Below, piece by piece: positions 22,346-29,858 of a stretch of DNA of 38,372 nucleotides. The position numbers and the translations under genes were made by a program. The DNA is from Streptomyces sp. ISL-100 (GTDB lineage Bacteria; Actinomycetota; Actinomycetes; Streptomycetales; Streptomycetaceae). Below the pieces are notes generated by a model. That model saw only the letters and a program-made list of their open reading frames with translations. It had not been told where the DNA came from and did no database searches. The first letter of the stretch is position 1; each line of letters starts with the position of its first letter. Location of the stretch: contig NZ_JAGGOK010000097.1 of assembly GCF_018614615.1 (NCBI RefSeq), forward strand, positions 1 to 38,372. The letters run 5' to 3'.

Positions 22346-23772
22346 GCGGTGCGATGCGCAGATTCCGGGCGCTGCCGCTGCGTTCCCGGCTGGCGCTGCT
22401 GACGGCGACGGCGGTGGCGATCGCGGTGGCGGCGGTGGCGGCGGCGTGCTGGCTCGTGACACGCGTGCAGCTGCAGAAACAGCTGGACGACTCGCTGCAA
22501 AGCGTCGAGGTCGGCGCCGGGTACGTGCAGACGCTGCGGCTGTCCTGCGCGGGCAGCGACGCCGCCGTGACGGCGCCCCAGACGTACACCATCCAGCTCG
22601 TGATGGCCTCCGGCGAGCCCTGCACCTCCCCCGGTGTCTCGCCGATCCCCGCGCAGCCCGCCGACACCGCCGTAGCCTCCGGCGAGCGGGAGGACGCACT
22701 GCACACGACGGAGGCGGCCGACGGCAGGGAGATGCGGGTCTACACCTACCTGTTCAGGGACGCCCGGCAGAATCTGATCCCCGGCCCGCCGTTCGCGGTC
22801 TCCGTGGCCCGGCCCATGAGCGAGGTCGACGATCCGCTGAGCTCCCTCGCCTGGGTCCTCCTCACACTGTCCGGCATCGGGGTGCTGGGGGCGGGCGCCA
22901 CCGGACTGTGGGTGGCCCGTGCCGGACTGCGCCCGGTGGACAAGCTGACCGACACCGTCGAACACGTCGCGCGTACGGAGGACCTGACCGTACGCATCCC
23001 GGTCGAGGGCGAGGACGAGATCGCCCGCCTGTCGCGCTCCTTCAACGCGATGACCAGTGCCCTGGCCTCCTCCCGCGACCGCCAGGCGCAGCTGATCGCC
23101 GACGCGGGCCACGAGCTTCGCACCCCGCTGACGTCGCTGCGTACGAACGTCGAGCTCCTCGCCCGCAGCGACGAGACGGGCCGGGCGATCCCACCCGACG
23201 ACCGAGCCGCGCTGATGGCGTCCGTCAAGGCCCAGATGACGGAACTGGCAGCCCTCATCGGAGACTTGCAGGAGCTCGCCCGTCCCGACACGGCCGACCA
23301 GGGCAGGCCGCTGCGGGTGGTCGCGCTGCACGAGATCGCGGCCGCCGCTCTGGAGCGGGCCCGGTTGCGCGGCCCGGAGCTGACGATCAACGCCGACCTC
23401 TCCCCCTGGTACGTACGGGCGGAGCCGGCCGCGCTGGAGCGGGCGCTGGTCAACGTCCTCGACAACGCGGTGAAGTTCAGCCCGCCGGGCGGCACGGTCG
23501 CCGTGGCCCTGAACAGCCACGGCGAACTGACGGTGCGCGACCACGGCCCCGGCATCCCGGACGGCGAACTCCCGCACGTCTTCGAACGCTTCTGGCGCTC
23601 CCCGTCCGCCCGCGCCCTCCCCGGCTCCGGCCTCGGCCTCTCCATCGTGGCCCGCACAATCCAGCAGGCGGGCGGCACGGTAACCCTGCGCCGCCCGAGG
23701 GACGGCGCCCCCGGCACGGAGGCCCTGATCCGCCTCCCGGGCGCACCGACACCGCCCCCGGACACGGCGTAA
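22342..23772 (+). CDS. Sensor histidine kinase, MprB-like
   Basis: 476 residues: membrane helix 1 (about 17-39), an extracytoplasmic sensor loop (40-167), membrane helix 2 (about 168-191), HAMP (192-245), HisKA with H257 in 'DAGHELRTPLTSL', and HATPase with the N-box 'VNVLDNAVKFS' and G-boxes 'DHGPGIP' and 'GSGLGLSI'. The sensor loop carries two cysteines (about C69, C94). Start GTG 22342 overlaps the regulator's stop. Together with the protease gene it forms a likely envelope-stress module. Confidence 0.92.
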   Translation: MSGAMRRFRALPLRSRLALLTATAVAIAVAAVAAACWLVTRVQLQKQLDDSLQSVEVGAGYVQTLRLSCAGSDAAVTAPQTYTIQLVMASGEPCTSPGVSPIPAQPADTAVASGEREDALHTTEAADGREMRVYTYLFRDARQNLIPGPPFAVSVARPMSEVDDPLSSLAWVLLTLSGIGVLGAGATGLWVARAGLRPVDKLTDTVEHVARTEDLTVRIPVEGEDEIARLSRSFNAMTSALASSRDRQAQLIADAGHELRTPLTSLRTNVELLARSDETGRAIPPDDRAALMASVKAQMTELAALIGDLQELARPDTADQGRPLRVVALHEIAAAALERARLRGPELTINADLSPWYVRAEPAALERALVNVLDNAVKFSPPGGTVAVALNSHGELTVRDHGPGIPDGELPHVFERFWRSPSARALPGSGLGLSIVARTIQQAGGTVTLRRPRDGAPGTEALIRLPGAPTPPPDTA

Positions 23773-23860
23773 CGCGGGTGTCCTGCGGAGCTTTCCCCTA
23801 CCCGCCCCTTCCCGTAACTGAGGGCAAGCCCCCAGGCCCCCGGACGCCCTGCGGGCGTGT

Positions 23861-23926
23861 CCTCAAACGCCGGACGGGCTGAAAGGTTGCCGCAACGCGG
23901 CATTTTCAGCCCTCCGGCATTTGAGG
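23861..23926. terminator. Long hairpin between converging genes, built from a Streptomyces intergenic repeat
   Basis: The 24-base arms 23861-23884 and 23903-23926 are inverted copies with only a few mismatches (CGGACGGGCTGAAA against TTTTCAGCCCTCCG). The loop itself folds as TGCCGC-AAC-GCGGCA. It sits between the converging kinase and 5'-nucleotidase genes and can terminate both ways. Confidence 0.7.
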
Positions 23927-23949
23927 AGCGGGGTCTGGGGCAGCGCCAC
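23907..23949. repeat. Intergenic repeat, copy 1 (TTGAGGAGCGGGGT element)
   Basis: The segment CCTCCGGCATTTGAGGAG-CGGGGTCTGGGGCAGC is about 85% the same as 33607-33650, both in intergenic DNA after a converging or terminal gene. It resembles a palindromic repeat scattered widely in Streptomyces genomes next to terminators. Confidence 0.65.
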
Positions 23950-24043
23950 AGTCCGGGATAGGGCGGGTAGGGGAAAAGCGCAGCACAGCGGGACGGCACT
24001 CCGCTCGGGTGCCGTCCCGCGGTGGGCCACTGGGCCGCGCTGT

Positions 24044-25888
24044 CTACTTAACGACCGTGATGCGGTCGGCGGCCGGGGGCGCGATCGGCGCGGCCGCGCT
24101 GGAGTTCTTCGCCAGATAGGCGTTGAAGACGTCCAGGTCGGACGCGCCGACCAGCTTGTTCTTGTGCTCCTTGAAGACCGGGAAGCCGTCGCCGCCACCC
24201 GCCAGGAACTCGTTCATCGCGACGCGGTACGTCTTCGCCAGGTCGAGCGCGACACCGTTCAGCTTCACTGACGCCACGTCGATCCGCGCCGCGCCCGCCT
24301 TCGTCATGTCGAGGGTGTACGTGAAGCCCTTCGACACCTGGAGGATCTTCGGCGAGGCCTCGTTGCCGCCGCTGACCTGCTGCTGGAGTGCGGTGATCAG
24401 CTGGGCGCCGGTCAGGTCGACGACGTTCATCATGTTGGTGAACGGCTGGACGGTGAACGCCTCGCCGTACGTCACCACGCCGTCACCCTCACTGCCGCTC
24501 GCCTTGAACACGAGGTCGGAGCGGATCCCGCCCGGGTTCATGAGGGCGATCTGCGCACCGCCCTTGTCGGCCGGGGCCATGCCCTCCAGCTGCGCGTCCG
24601 CGATCAGGTCGCCGAGCGGCCTCTCGGGGGCCGTCGATCCGCGCCCGTTGATGTCGGCGGCGATGAAGCCCTGCGGCTTGCTCGCGATGGGGGCGGCCAG
24701 CGCGTTCCAGCGGCCGATGAGCGAGGTCATGTCCGGGGCCCAGATCTTGGCCTGCTCCTGGTCGCGGACGACGATGTGGTTCGCGCTCTTGACGCCCGTA
24801 CGCACGATGTCCTTGGTGCGGCGGTCGTAGGTGAGCGTGGTGTCCGTGTAGAGCTTGCCGTACGACGACGCCGACGTGACCATGCGCGGCTTGCCCGCCG
24901 GGTCCGGGACCGTGCAGACGTACGCCTGGTGGGTGTGCCCGGTGACCAGCGCGTCGACCTTCGGGGTGATGCCCTTGGCGATGTCGACGATCGGGCCCGA
25001 GATACCGTCACCGGCGCCCGGCGAGTCGCAGTCGTAGTTGTACGAGGAGGAGGCCGGCGAGCCGCCCTCGTGGATGAGCGCGACGATCGACTTGACGCCC
25101 TGGCGGTCGAGTTCCCTGGCGTACTTGTTGACCGTCTCGATCTCGTCGTGGAACTTGAGGCCCTTGATGCCGTTGGCGTTGACGATCTCCGGCGTGCCTT
25201 CGAGCGTCACGCCGATGAAGCCGATCTTGACGCCGTCCTTCTTCCACACCGTGTACGGCTTGAGGACCGGCTTGCCGGTCTTCTCCTTGGTGACGTTCGC
25301 GGCGAGGTACGGGAAGTCCGCGCCCTCGAACTCCTTGCCCTTCTCGAAGCAGCCCTCGACCGGGTGGCAGCCACCGTTCTGAATGCGGGCCAGCTCGGTG
25401 GCGCCCTCGTCGAACTCGTGGTTGCCGACCGCGGACACGTCGAGGTCGAGCTTGTTCAGCGCCTCGATCGTCGGCTCGTCGTGGAAGAGCCCGGACACGA
25501 GCGGGCTGGCGCCGATCATGTCGCCGCCGGCCGCGGTGACGGAGTACCGCTCCCCCTGGCGCGCCTTGCGCAGCGAGGTCGCCAGGTGCTCGACGCCACC
25601 GGCCGGAACCGCCTTCGTGGTCCCGTCGGCCTGCGTCTCATTGACCGTGCCGGCCGAGCCCGCCGGGGGCTCCAGGTTCCCGTGCAGGTCGTTGAAGGAC
25701 AGCAGCTGTACGTCCACGGTCCGCGAGGACTTCGACGTGTGCTGCCCGTCGCCTGCCTCGGCGCCTTCCTCCGCCCCGGAGGCCGGCATCGCGGCGACGA
25801 GAGCACCGAGGGTGGCGAGTCCTGCCGCGGACGCGAGTATGCGCCGGGTCGCTCGGTGCTTGCGGGTGGTACGAGGGTTCGCTGACAT
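24044..25888 (-). CDS. Secreted 5'-nucleotidase/metallophosphatase (UshA-like)
   Basis: 614 residues with a twin-Arg-like basic N-region and a signal peptide (about 1-39, ending M-P-A-S-G-A). The metallophosphoesterase domain has all the metal motifs: S-F-N-D-L-H-G-N (64-71), G-G-D-M (121-124), G-N-H-E (155-158), and later 'ALIHEGG' and 'GHTHQAYV'. The C-terminal 5'-nucleotidase domain holds 'MNPGGIRSDLVF' and ends 'GGGDGFPVF...'. It dephosphorylates extracellular nucleotides and so releases phosphate and nucleosides, fitting the phosphate genes nearby. I saw no clear PHO box upstream. Confidence 0.92.
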   Translation of the reverse strand: MSANPRTTRKHRATRRILASAAGLATLGALVAAMPASGAEEGAEAGDGQHTSKSSRTVDVQLLSFNDLHGNLEPPAGSAGTVNETQADGTTKAVPAGGVEHLATSLRKARQGERYSVTAAGGDMIGASPLVSGLFHDEPTIEALNKLDLDVSAVGNHEFDEGATELARIQNGGCHPVEGCFEKGKEFEGADFPYLAANVTKEKTGKPVLKPYTVWKKDGVKIGFIGVTLEGTPEIVNANGIKGLKFHDEIETVNKYARELDRQGVKSIVALIHEGGSPASSSYNYDCDSPGAGDGISGPIVDIAKGITPKVDALVTGHTHQAYVCTVPDPAGKPRMVTSASSYGKLYTDTTLTYDRRTKDIVRTGVKSANHIVVRDQEQAKIWAPDMTSLIGRWNALAAPIASKPQGFIAADINGRGSTAPERPLGDLIADAQLEGMAPADKGGAQIALMNPGGIRSDLVFKASGSEGDGVVTYGEAFTVQPFTNMMNVVDLTGAQLITALQQQVSGGNEASPKILQVSKGFTYTLDMTKAGAARIDVASVKLNGVALDLAKTYRVAMNEFLAGGGDGFPVFKEHKNKLVGASDLDVFNAYLAKNSSAAAPIAPPAADRITVVK

Positions 25889-26071
25889 CGGTCCCCTTGT
25901 GAGTTCAGCGTGACGGACGAACCGCAGCCTAAAGTCAACGCGCGTAGCGCAACAGGGGGTGACGGGTTACAAGCTGGTTGCCTTCGGCGGTACGTCAGCC
26001 AATGGGTGCTCTGTCACTCGTACGGCGGTCCTTGCTCGTAACTGAGCGCGACGGCAGGGCAGATCACGAAG

Positions 26072-26326
26072 ATGACCGCCGCCGGTTGTGTGGTCGCCGA
26101 CGACTTGGTCCGCGACAAGGCCGTCGACGGCCCCACCCCCGGCATCCTCATCGCGGAGAGCCGCGACCGCTCAGTGGTCGAGTACGCCATGCGCGGGTAC
26201 AACCATCCGCTGGCCGTCAGCACCTACGCCGGGCTGGCGGACCAGGTGCGCGAGCTGATGCCCAGCGCCGAAGACCTCTCCCGCATCGCGGACGAGGTGC
26301 TGCACAAAGACCAGTCAGCCGAATGA
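26072..26326 (+). pseudogene. C-terminal remnant of a DUF1016/YhcG-type PDDEXK nuclease
   Basis: 84 codons reading 'VVADDLVRDKAVDGPTPGIL', then 'IAESRDRSVVEYAMRGYNHP' and 'LAVSTY'. This matches the order V-D-D-x-L-R ... T-I-G-L-L-L-C-x-x-x-x-x-x-V-V-E-Y-A-L ... K-P-x-x-V-A-x-Y at the end of YhcG-family nucleases, which are normally about 350 residues. The nuclease core is missing: an in-frame TAA lies about 11 codons upstream, and no nuclease motif is seen before it. It is probably decaying debris of a mobile or defence-linked gene, although translation of the tail cannot be excluded. Confidence 0.6.
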
Positions 26327-26384
26327 CGGGGACCGGATCCGTGCGGCAACCCTGTTCGGTCATCGCCGCCGTACGCTCGTACTC

Positions 26385-27311
26385 ATGACGACTGACCCCA
26401 CGGCACCCGGCTCCCTCAGGAAGATCCAGACCCTCGACGCGCTCGACGAGAAGCAGGCCCAGGAAGTCCTGGGGCTCCTCGACGAGGCCGCCCGCGTGGA
26501 CGGCATGCAGGCCGTCTCCGAGCAGGGCCGGCTTCAGTTGCGTGGCGGACACCGGGAAGGGATCCGGCACTTCCTGCTGTACGTCGGCGACGGGCCCCTC
26601 CTCGGATACGCGCAGCTGGAGGACACCGACCCCGTCGAGGCACCGGCCGCCGAGCTCGTCGTACACCCCTCGCATCGCGGTCACGGACATGGCCGGACGC
26701 TCGGGACGACTGTTCTTGACGCGTCGGGCAAGCGGCTGCGGGTCTGGGCGCACGGCGGAAAGTCGGCGGCGCGGCACCTCGCGCAGGTCCTCGGGCTCAC
26801 CCTCTTCCGCGAACTGCGCCAGATGCGGCGCCCGTTGAGCCCGCTGGACATCCCCGAGCCGGTCTACCCCGCCGGGGTGAGCCTGCGGACCTTCGTGCCG
26901 GGGCAGGACGACGCGGCGTGGCTGGCGGTGAACGCGGCCGCGTTCGCCCACCACCCCGAGCAGGGCGGCATCACACAGCGCGACCTGGACGACCGCAAGG
27001 CCGAGCCGTGGTTCGACCCCAAGGGGTTCTTCCTGGCGGAGCGCGCGGGTGAACTCATCGGCTTCCACTGGACGAAGACCCACGCCGAGGAGCAGCTCGG
27101 CGAGGTGTACGTCATCGGCATCCGCCCCGACGCCCAGGGCGGCGGCCTCGGCAAGGCCCTGACCGCGACGGGCCTGCGGTACCTGGCGGCGCAGGGGCTG
27201 CCGACCGCGATGCTGTACGTCGACGCGGACAACACGGCGGCGGTGACGGTGTACGAGCGGCTCGGCTTCACCACGCACGAGACGGACTTGATGTACCGAA
27301 CCGAGTCGTAG
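26385..27311 (+). CDS. mshD: Mycothiol synthase
   Basis: A 308-residue double GNAT protein that acetylates the cysteine of Cys-GlcN-Ins to give mycothiol, the main thiol of actinobacteria. N-terminal GNAT domain about 15-140 ('ELVVHPSHRGHGHGRTLG'). C-terminal GNAT domain about 155-305, with an intact acetyl-CoA loop 'IRPDAQGGGLGKAL' and the ending 'YVDADNTAAVTVYERLGF'. TACGCT (26372-26377) lies 7 bases before the ATG, a leaderless pattern. A strong hairpin follows the gene. Confidence 0.95.
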   Translation: MTTDPTAPGSLRKIQTLDALDEKQAQEVLGLLDEAARVDGMQAVSEQGRLQLRGGHREGIRHFLLYVGDGPLLGYAQLEDTDPVEAPAAELVVHPSHRGHGHGRTLGTTVLDASGKRLRVWAHGGKSAARHLAQVLGLTLFRELRQMRRPLSPLDIPEPVYPAGVSLRTFVPGQDDAAWLAVNAAAFAHHPEQGGITQRDLDDRKAEPWFDPKGFFLAERAGELIGFHWTKTHAEEQLGEVYVIGIRPDAQGGGLGKALTATGLRYLAAQGLPTAMLYVDADNTAAVTVYERLGFTTHETDLMYRTES

Positions 27312-27331
27312 CCAACAACCCTGGTCAACAG

Positions 27332-27367
27332 GGAAGGGGGCGGCGTCTGTTGACACCGCCCCCTTCC
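27332..27367 (+). terminator. Terminator hairpin after mshD
   Basis: Arms of 15 bases, 27332-27346 (GGAAGGGGGCGGCGT) and 27353-27367 (ACACCGCCCCCTTCC), pair with one mismatch around a 6-base loop. Confidence 0.85.
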
Positions 27368-27370
27368 TTG

Positions 27371-27408
27371 CACCACCATTCCACTACTTAACTAGTGAAA
27401 GGGTGGTG
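27371..27408. promoter_or_regulatory. 38-bp palindromic operator of the GntR-ABC operon
   Basis: Symmetrical about 27389/27390: outer arms CACCACC (27371-27377) and GGTGGTG (27402-27408), inner arms CACTA (27382-27386) and TAGTG (27393-27397), centre TTAA. It ends 8 bases before the GTG start of the GntR gene, as expected for autoregulation by a YtrA-type repressor. Confidence 0.65.
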
Positions 27409-27415
27409 CCACAAC

Positions 27416-27802
27416 GTGGTCGAGTTCCGCATCGACCGGCGCACCGGCGTCGCCACCTACGTCCAGATCGTGCAGCAGACCAAACACGCCCTCCGCCTGG
27501 GCCTCCTGGAGCCCGGCGACAAACTCCCGACGGCCCGCGAGGTCGTCGAGGCAACCGCGATCAACCCGAACACCGTGCTCAAGGCCTACCGCGAGCTGGA
27601 ACGCGAGGGGCTGGTCGAGGCGCGGCGGGGACTGGGCACGTTCGTCACCCGCTCCCTCGGGGGCGGGCAGGCCACCGCCGACACTCCGCTGCGCGCCGAG
27701 CTCACCGAGTGGGTCGCGCGAGCCCGCGAGGCCGGGCTGGAAAGGGACGACATGGCCGCGCTCTTCACTTCCGTACTGGACACCATGGGGGACGACGCAT
27801 GA
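27416..27802 (+). CDS. GntR-family regulator, YtrA subfamily
   Basis: 128 residues: a GntR winged helix (about 8-80, with 'LPTAREVVEATAINPNTVLK', 'AYRELEREGLVEARRGLGTF') and only a short C-terminal dimerisation tail, the form of YtrA regulators that control adjacent ABC transporters. GTG 27416 is favoured because the family starts V-E-F-R-I-D; GGTGG precedes it by 9 bases. An upstream GTG at 27395 lies inside the operator. The ABC ATPase gene overlaps its stop by ATGA. Confidence 0.87.
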   Translation: MVEFRIDRRTGVATYVQIVQQTKHALRLGLLEPGDKLPTAREVVEATAINPNTVLKAYRELEREGLVEARRGLGTFVTRSLGGGQATADTPLRAELTEWVARAREAGLERDDMAALFTSVLDTMGDDA

Positions 27803-28692
27803 CACCGGCGATCGAGGCGACCGGCCTCGGCAAGACCTACGGCAGGCGGCGCGGCGGCGGCTGGGCCCTGCGCGAGTGTTCCTTCCGGGTGCCCACGGGG
27901 CGTATCTGCGCACTCGTCGGACCCAACGGCGCCGGCAAGTCGACGCTCCTGGCCCACGCGGCCGGCCTCCTGCGCCCCACCGAAGGCACGGTACGAACCC
28001 TCGGCGCCTCCCCGGCCGAGGCGCGCTCCCGGACGGCTTACATCGCCCAGGACAAGCCACTGCTGCCGCAGTTGAGCGTCCAGGACACCCTGCGCATGGG
28101 CCGCGAGCTCAACCCCGGGTGCTGGGACGCGGCGGCGGCGGACCGGATCGTACGGGAGGGAAATCTGGCCCCGCACGCCCGCGTCCGCAGCCTCTCCGGC
28201 GGCCAGCGCACCCGCCTCGCGCTCGCCCTCGCCTTCGGCAAGCGGCCGGAGCTGATGCTGCTGGACGAGCCGATGGCCGACCTGGACCCGCTGGCCCGCC
28301 ACCAGCTGATGGGCGCCCTCATGGCGGAGTCCGCCGAGCACGGCACGACCATCGTGATGTCCTCGCACGTCCTCGCCGAACTGGAGGGCTCCTGCGACTA
28401 CTTGCTGCTCGTCGACGGCGGCCGGGTCCGGCTCGGCGGCGAGACGGAGGACATCCTCGCGGCGCACACCCTGCTCACCGGCCCGGTACGGGACCTGGCC
28501 CCCCACACCGTCGTCGAGTCCCGTACGACCGGCCGTCAGCTCACGGCGCTCGTGCGGCGCGAGGGCCCGGTCCGCGACGACTGGCAGACCATGGAACCGT
28601 CCCTGGAGGAACTGTTGCTCGCCCACCTCCGCTCCCCCGGAGCGCCCGCCCTGCTGACCCCCAGCGCCGCAGGAGCGGGGGCGGGCGAATGA
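27799..28692 (+). CDS. ABC transporter ATP-binding protein
   Basis: 297 residues: Walker A GPNGAGKS (41-48), signature LSGGQ (132-136), Walker B 'LMLLDEP' (152-158), H-loop 'SSHVLAELE'. The C-terminal 90 residues form an extra domain, as in drug or lantibiotic exporter ATPases. It is coupled to the GntR gene before it and the permease after it by 4-base overlaps. An exporter is likely; the substrate is unknown. Confidence 0.92.
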   Translation: MTPAIEATGLGKTYGRRRGGGWALRECSFRVPTGRICALVGPNGAGKSTLLAHAAGLLRPTEGTVRTLGASPAEARSRTAYIAQDKPLLPQLSVQDTLRMGRELNPGCWDAAAADRIVREGNLAPHARVRSLSGGQRTRLALALAFGKRPELMLLDEPMADLDPLARHQLMGALMAESAEHGTTIVMSSHVLAELEGSCDYLLLVDGGRVRLGGETEDILAAHTLLTGPVRDLAPHTVVESRTTGRQLTALVRREGPVRDDWQTMEPSLEELLLAHLRSPGAPALLTPSAAGAGAGE

Positions 28693-29639
28693 GCGCGATC
28701 GCACTGCGCGGCCCGGCCTGGGTCACGGTCCGACAGCACCGCCGCCCGCTGTGGGTGGCCCTCGCCCTGCTCGTACTGTCCGCCGGGACCGTCGTCGCAC
28801 TGCGCGTCTGGACGGCGTCCCGGCAGGCAAAATGCCCGGACGGTGACATCACCGTCTGCGGCGACGACATCGTCCAGTACAGCGATGCCCAAAGCACCAG
28901 CCTCTGGGCCATGGAGTACGGCGCGGTGGGAATGCTGCTGATCGCGCTGCTCGTCGCGGTGTTCGTGGCGGGGCCGATGGTCGCACGCGACCTGGAGAGC
29001 GGCACGTACAAGATGCTGTGGACGCAGTCGATGACGCCCCGCCGCTGGCTCACGGCGAAGCTCGCCGTGCCCGCGATCGTGGTGCTCGTCGGCGTGGCCG
29101 TGCTGACGGTCGTCTACCGCTGGGGCTGGATGTACCTGGCGAAGGAGAAACACATCCACAGCTGGTACGAGCCGCACGTGTACCTGGCGATCGGCCCGGT
29201 CTCCGTCGCGTACGCCCTGCTCGCCGTGGCCGTCGGCGCGCTGGTCGGGCTGCTGGTGCGCCGCACTGTGCCCGCCATGGCCGTCACCGCGCTCGTCACC
29301 GGCGCCGTCATGGTGATGCTGGCCAACGCGCGGAGCGGGTTCTGGACCACCAGAACGATCAGCGGGCCCAATATGAACATGCTGGGCACCCCCGAAGGCG
29401 CCTTTCCCGTCGCGGAGTGGATGACCAACGCCGAGGGAGGGCGCATCTCCGGCGCGCAGTGCTGGAACGACACCGACATCAATCAGTGCTACGTCCACCA
29501 CGGCATCACCGGCTTCCGCGAGTACCACCCCGCCTCGCACTTCTGGCCACTGCAGCTCGTGGAGACCGGCATCGTGCTGGCCCTGGCGGCCCTGCTGACG
29601 GCCGCCGCCTTCTACGTACTGCGCCGCCGGAGCGCCTGA
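28689..29639 (+). CDS. ABC transporter permease
   Basis: 316 residues with about six membrane helices (first about 21-40). A large extracytoplasmic loop between the last two helices carries two cysteines ('GAQCWNDTDINQCYVHHG') that could form a disulfide; another pair (C51, C58) lies after the first helix. It is of the ABC-2 type. Its start overlaps the ATPase stop (ATGA). YtrA-controlled exporters of this layout often respond to cell-wall-active compounds, which is inference here. Confidence 0.87.
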   Translation: MSAIALRGPAWVTVRQHRRPLWVALALLVLSAGTVVALRVWTASRQAKCPDGDITVCGDDIVQYSDAQSTSLWAMEYGAVGMLLIALLVAVFVAGPMVARDLESGTYKMLWTQSMTPRRWLTAKLAVPAIVVLVGVAVLTVVYRWGWMYLAKEKHIHSWYEPHVYLAIGPVSVAYALLAVAVGALVGLLVRRTVPAMAVTALVTGAVMVMLANARSGFWTTRTISGPNMNMLGTPEGAFPVAEWMTNAEGGRISGAQCWNDTDINQCYVHHGITGFREYHPASHFWPLQLVETGIVLALAALLTAAAFYVLRRRSA

Positions 29640-29656
29640 CCCGGGGAGGGCGGACG

Positions 29657-29699
29657 GCCGCCGGGGCCCCGGGAAACGCATCCCGGCGGCCCCGGCGGC
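29657..29699 (+). terminator. Terminator hairpin after the GntR-ABC operon
   Basis: GCCGCCGGGGCC (29657-29668) pairs with GGCCCCGGCGGC (29688-29699), continued inside by CCGGGA and TCCCGG (one unpaired C on the right side). It begins 18 bases after the permease stop. Confidence 0.8.
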
Positions 29700-29858
29700 G
29701 CATCCTGCACGTCATGTCTCCGTTACCGCGTATTCAGACACGCTTGCGACCCTCGCGGAATGCAGCCCGCTGTGCCACCCTCCCCTAACGGGAGAGCCTC
29801 CCGCACATCACCCCTTCTCGGCGCGCCCGGCACCCCCCTGGCGCGGAACAATGGGGTC

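Noticed and set aside
29722..29742. GTTACCGCGTATTCAGACACG as a PHO box for ppk
   Set aside because: The two units are 10 rather than 11 bp apart and match GTTCACC poorly. I cannot support it, although ppk may still be PhoP-controlled.
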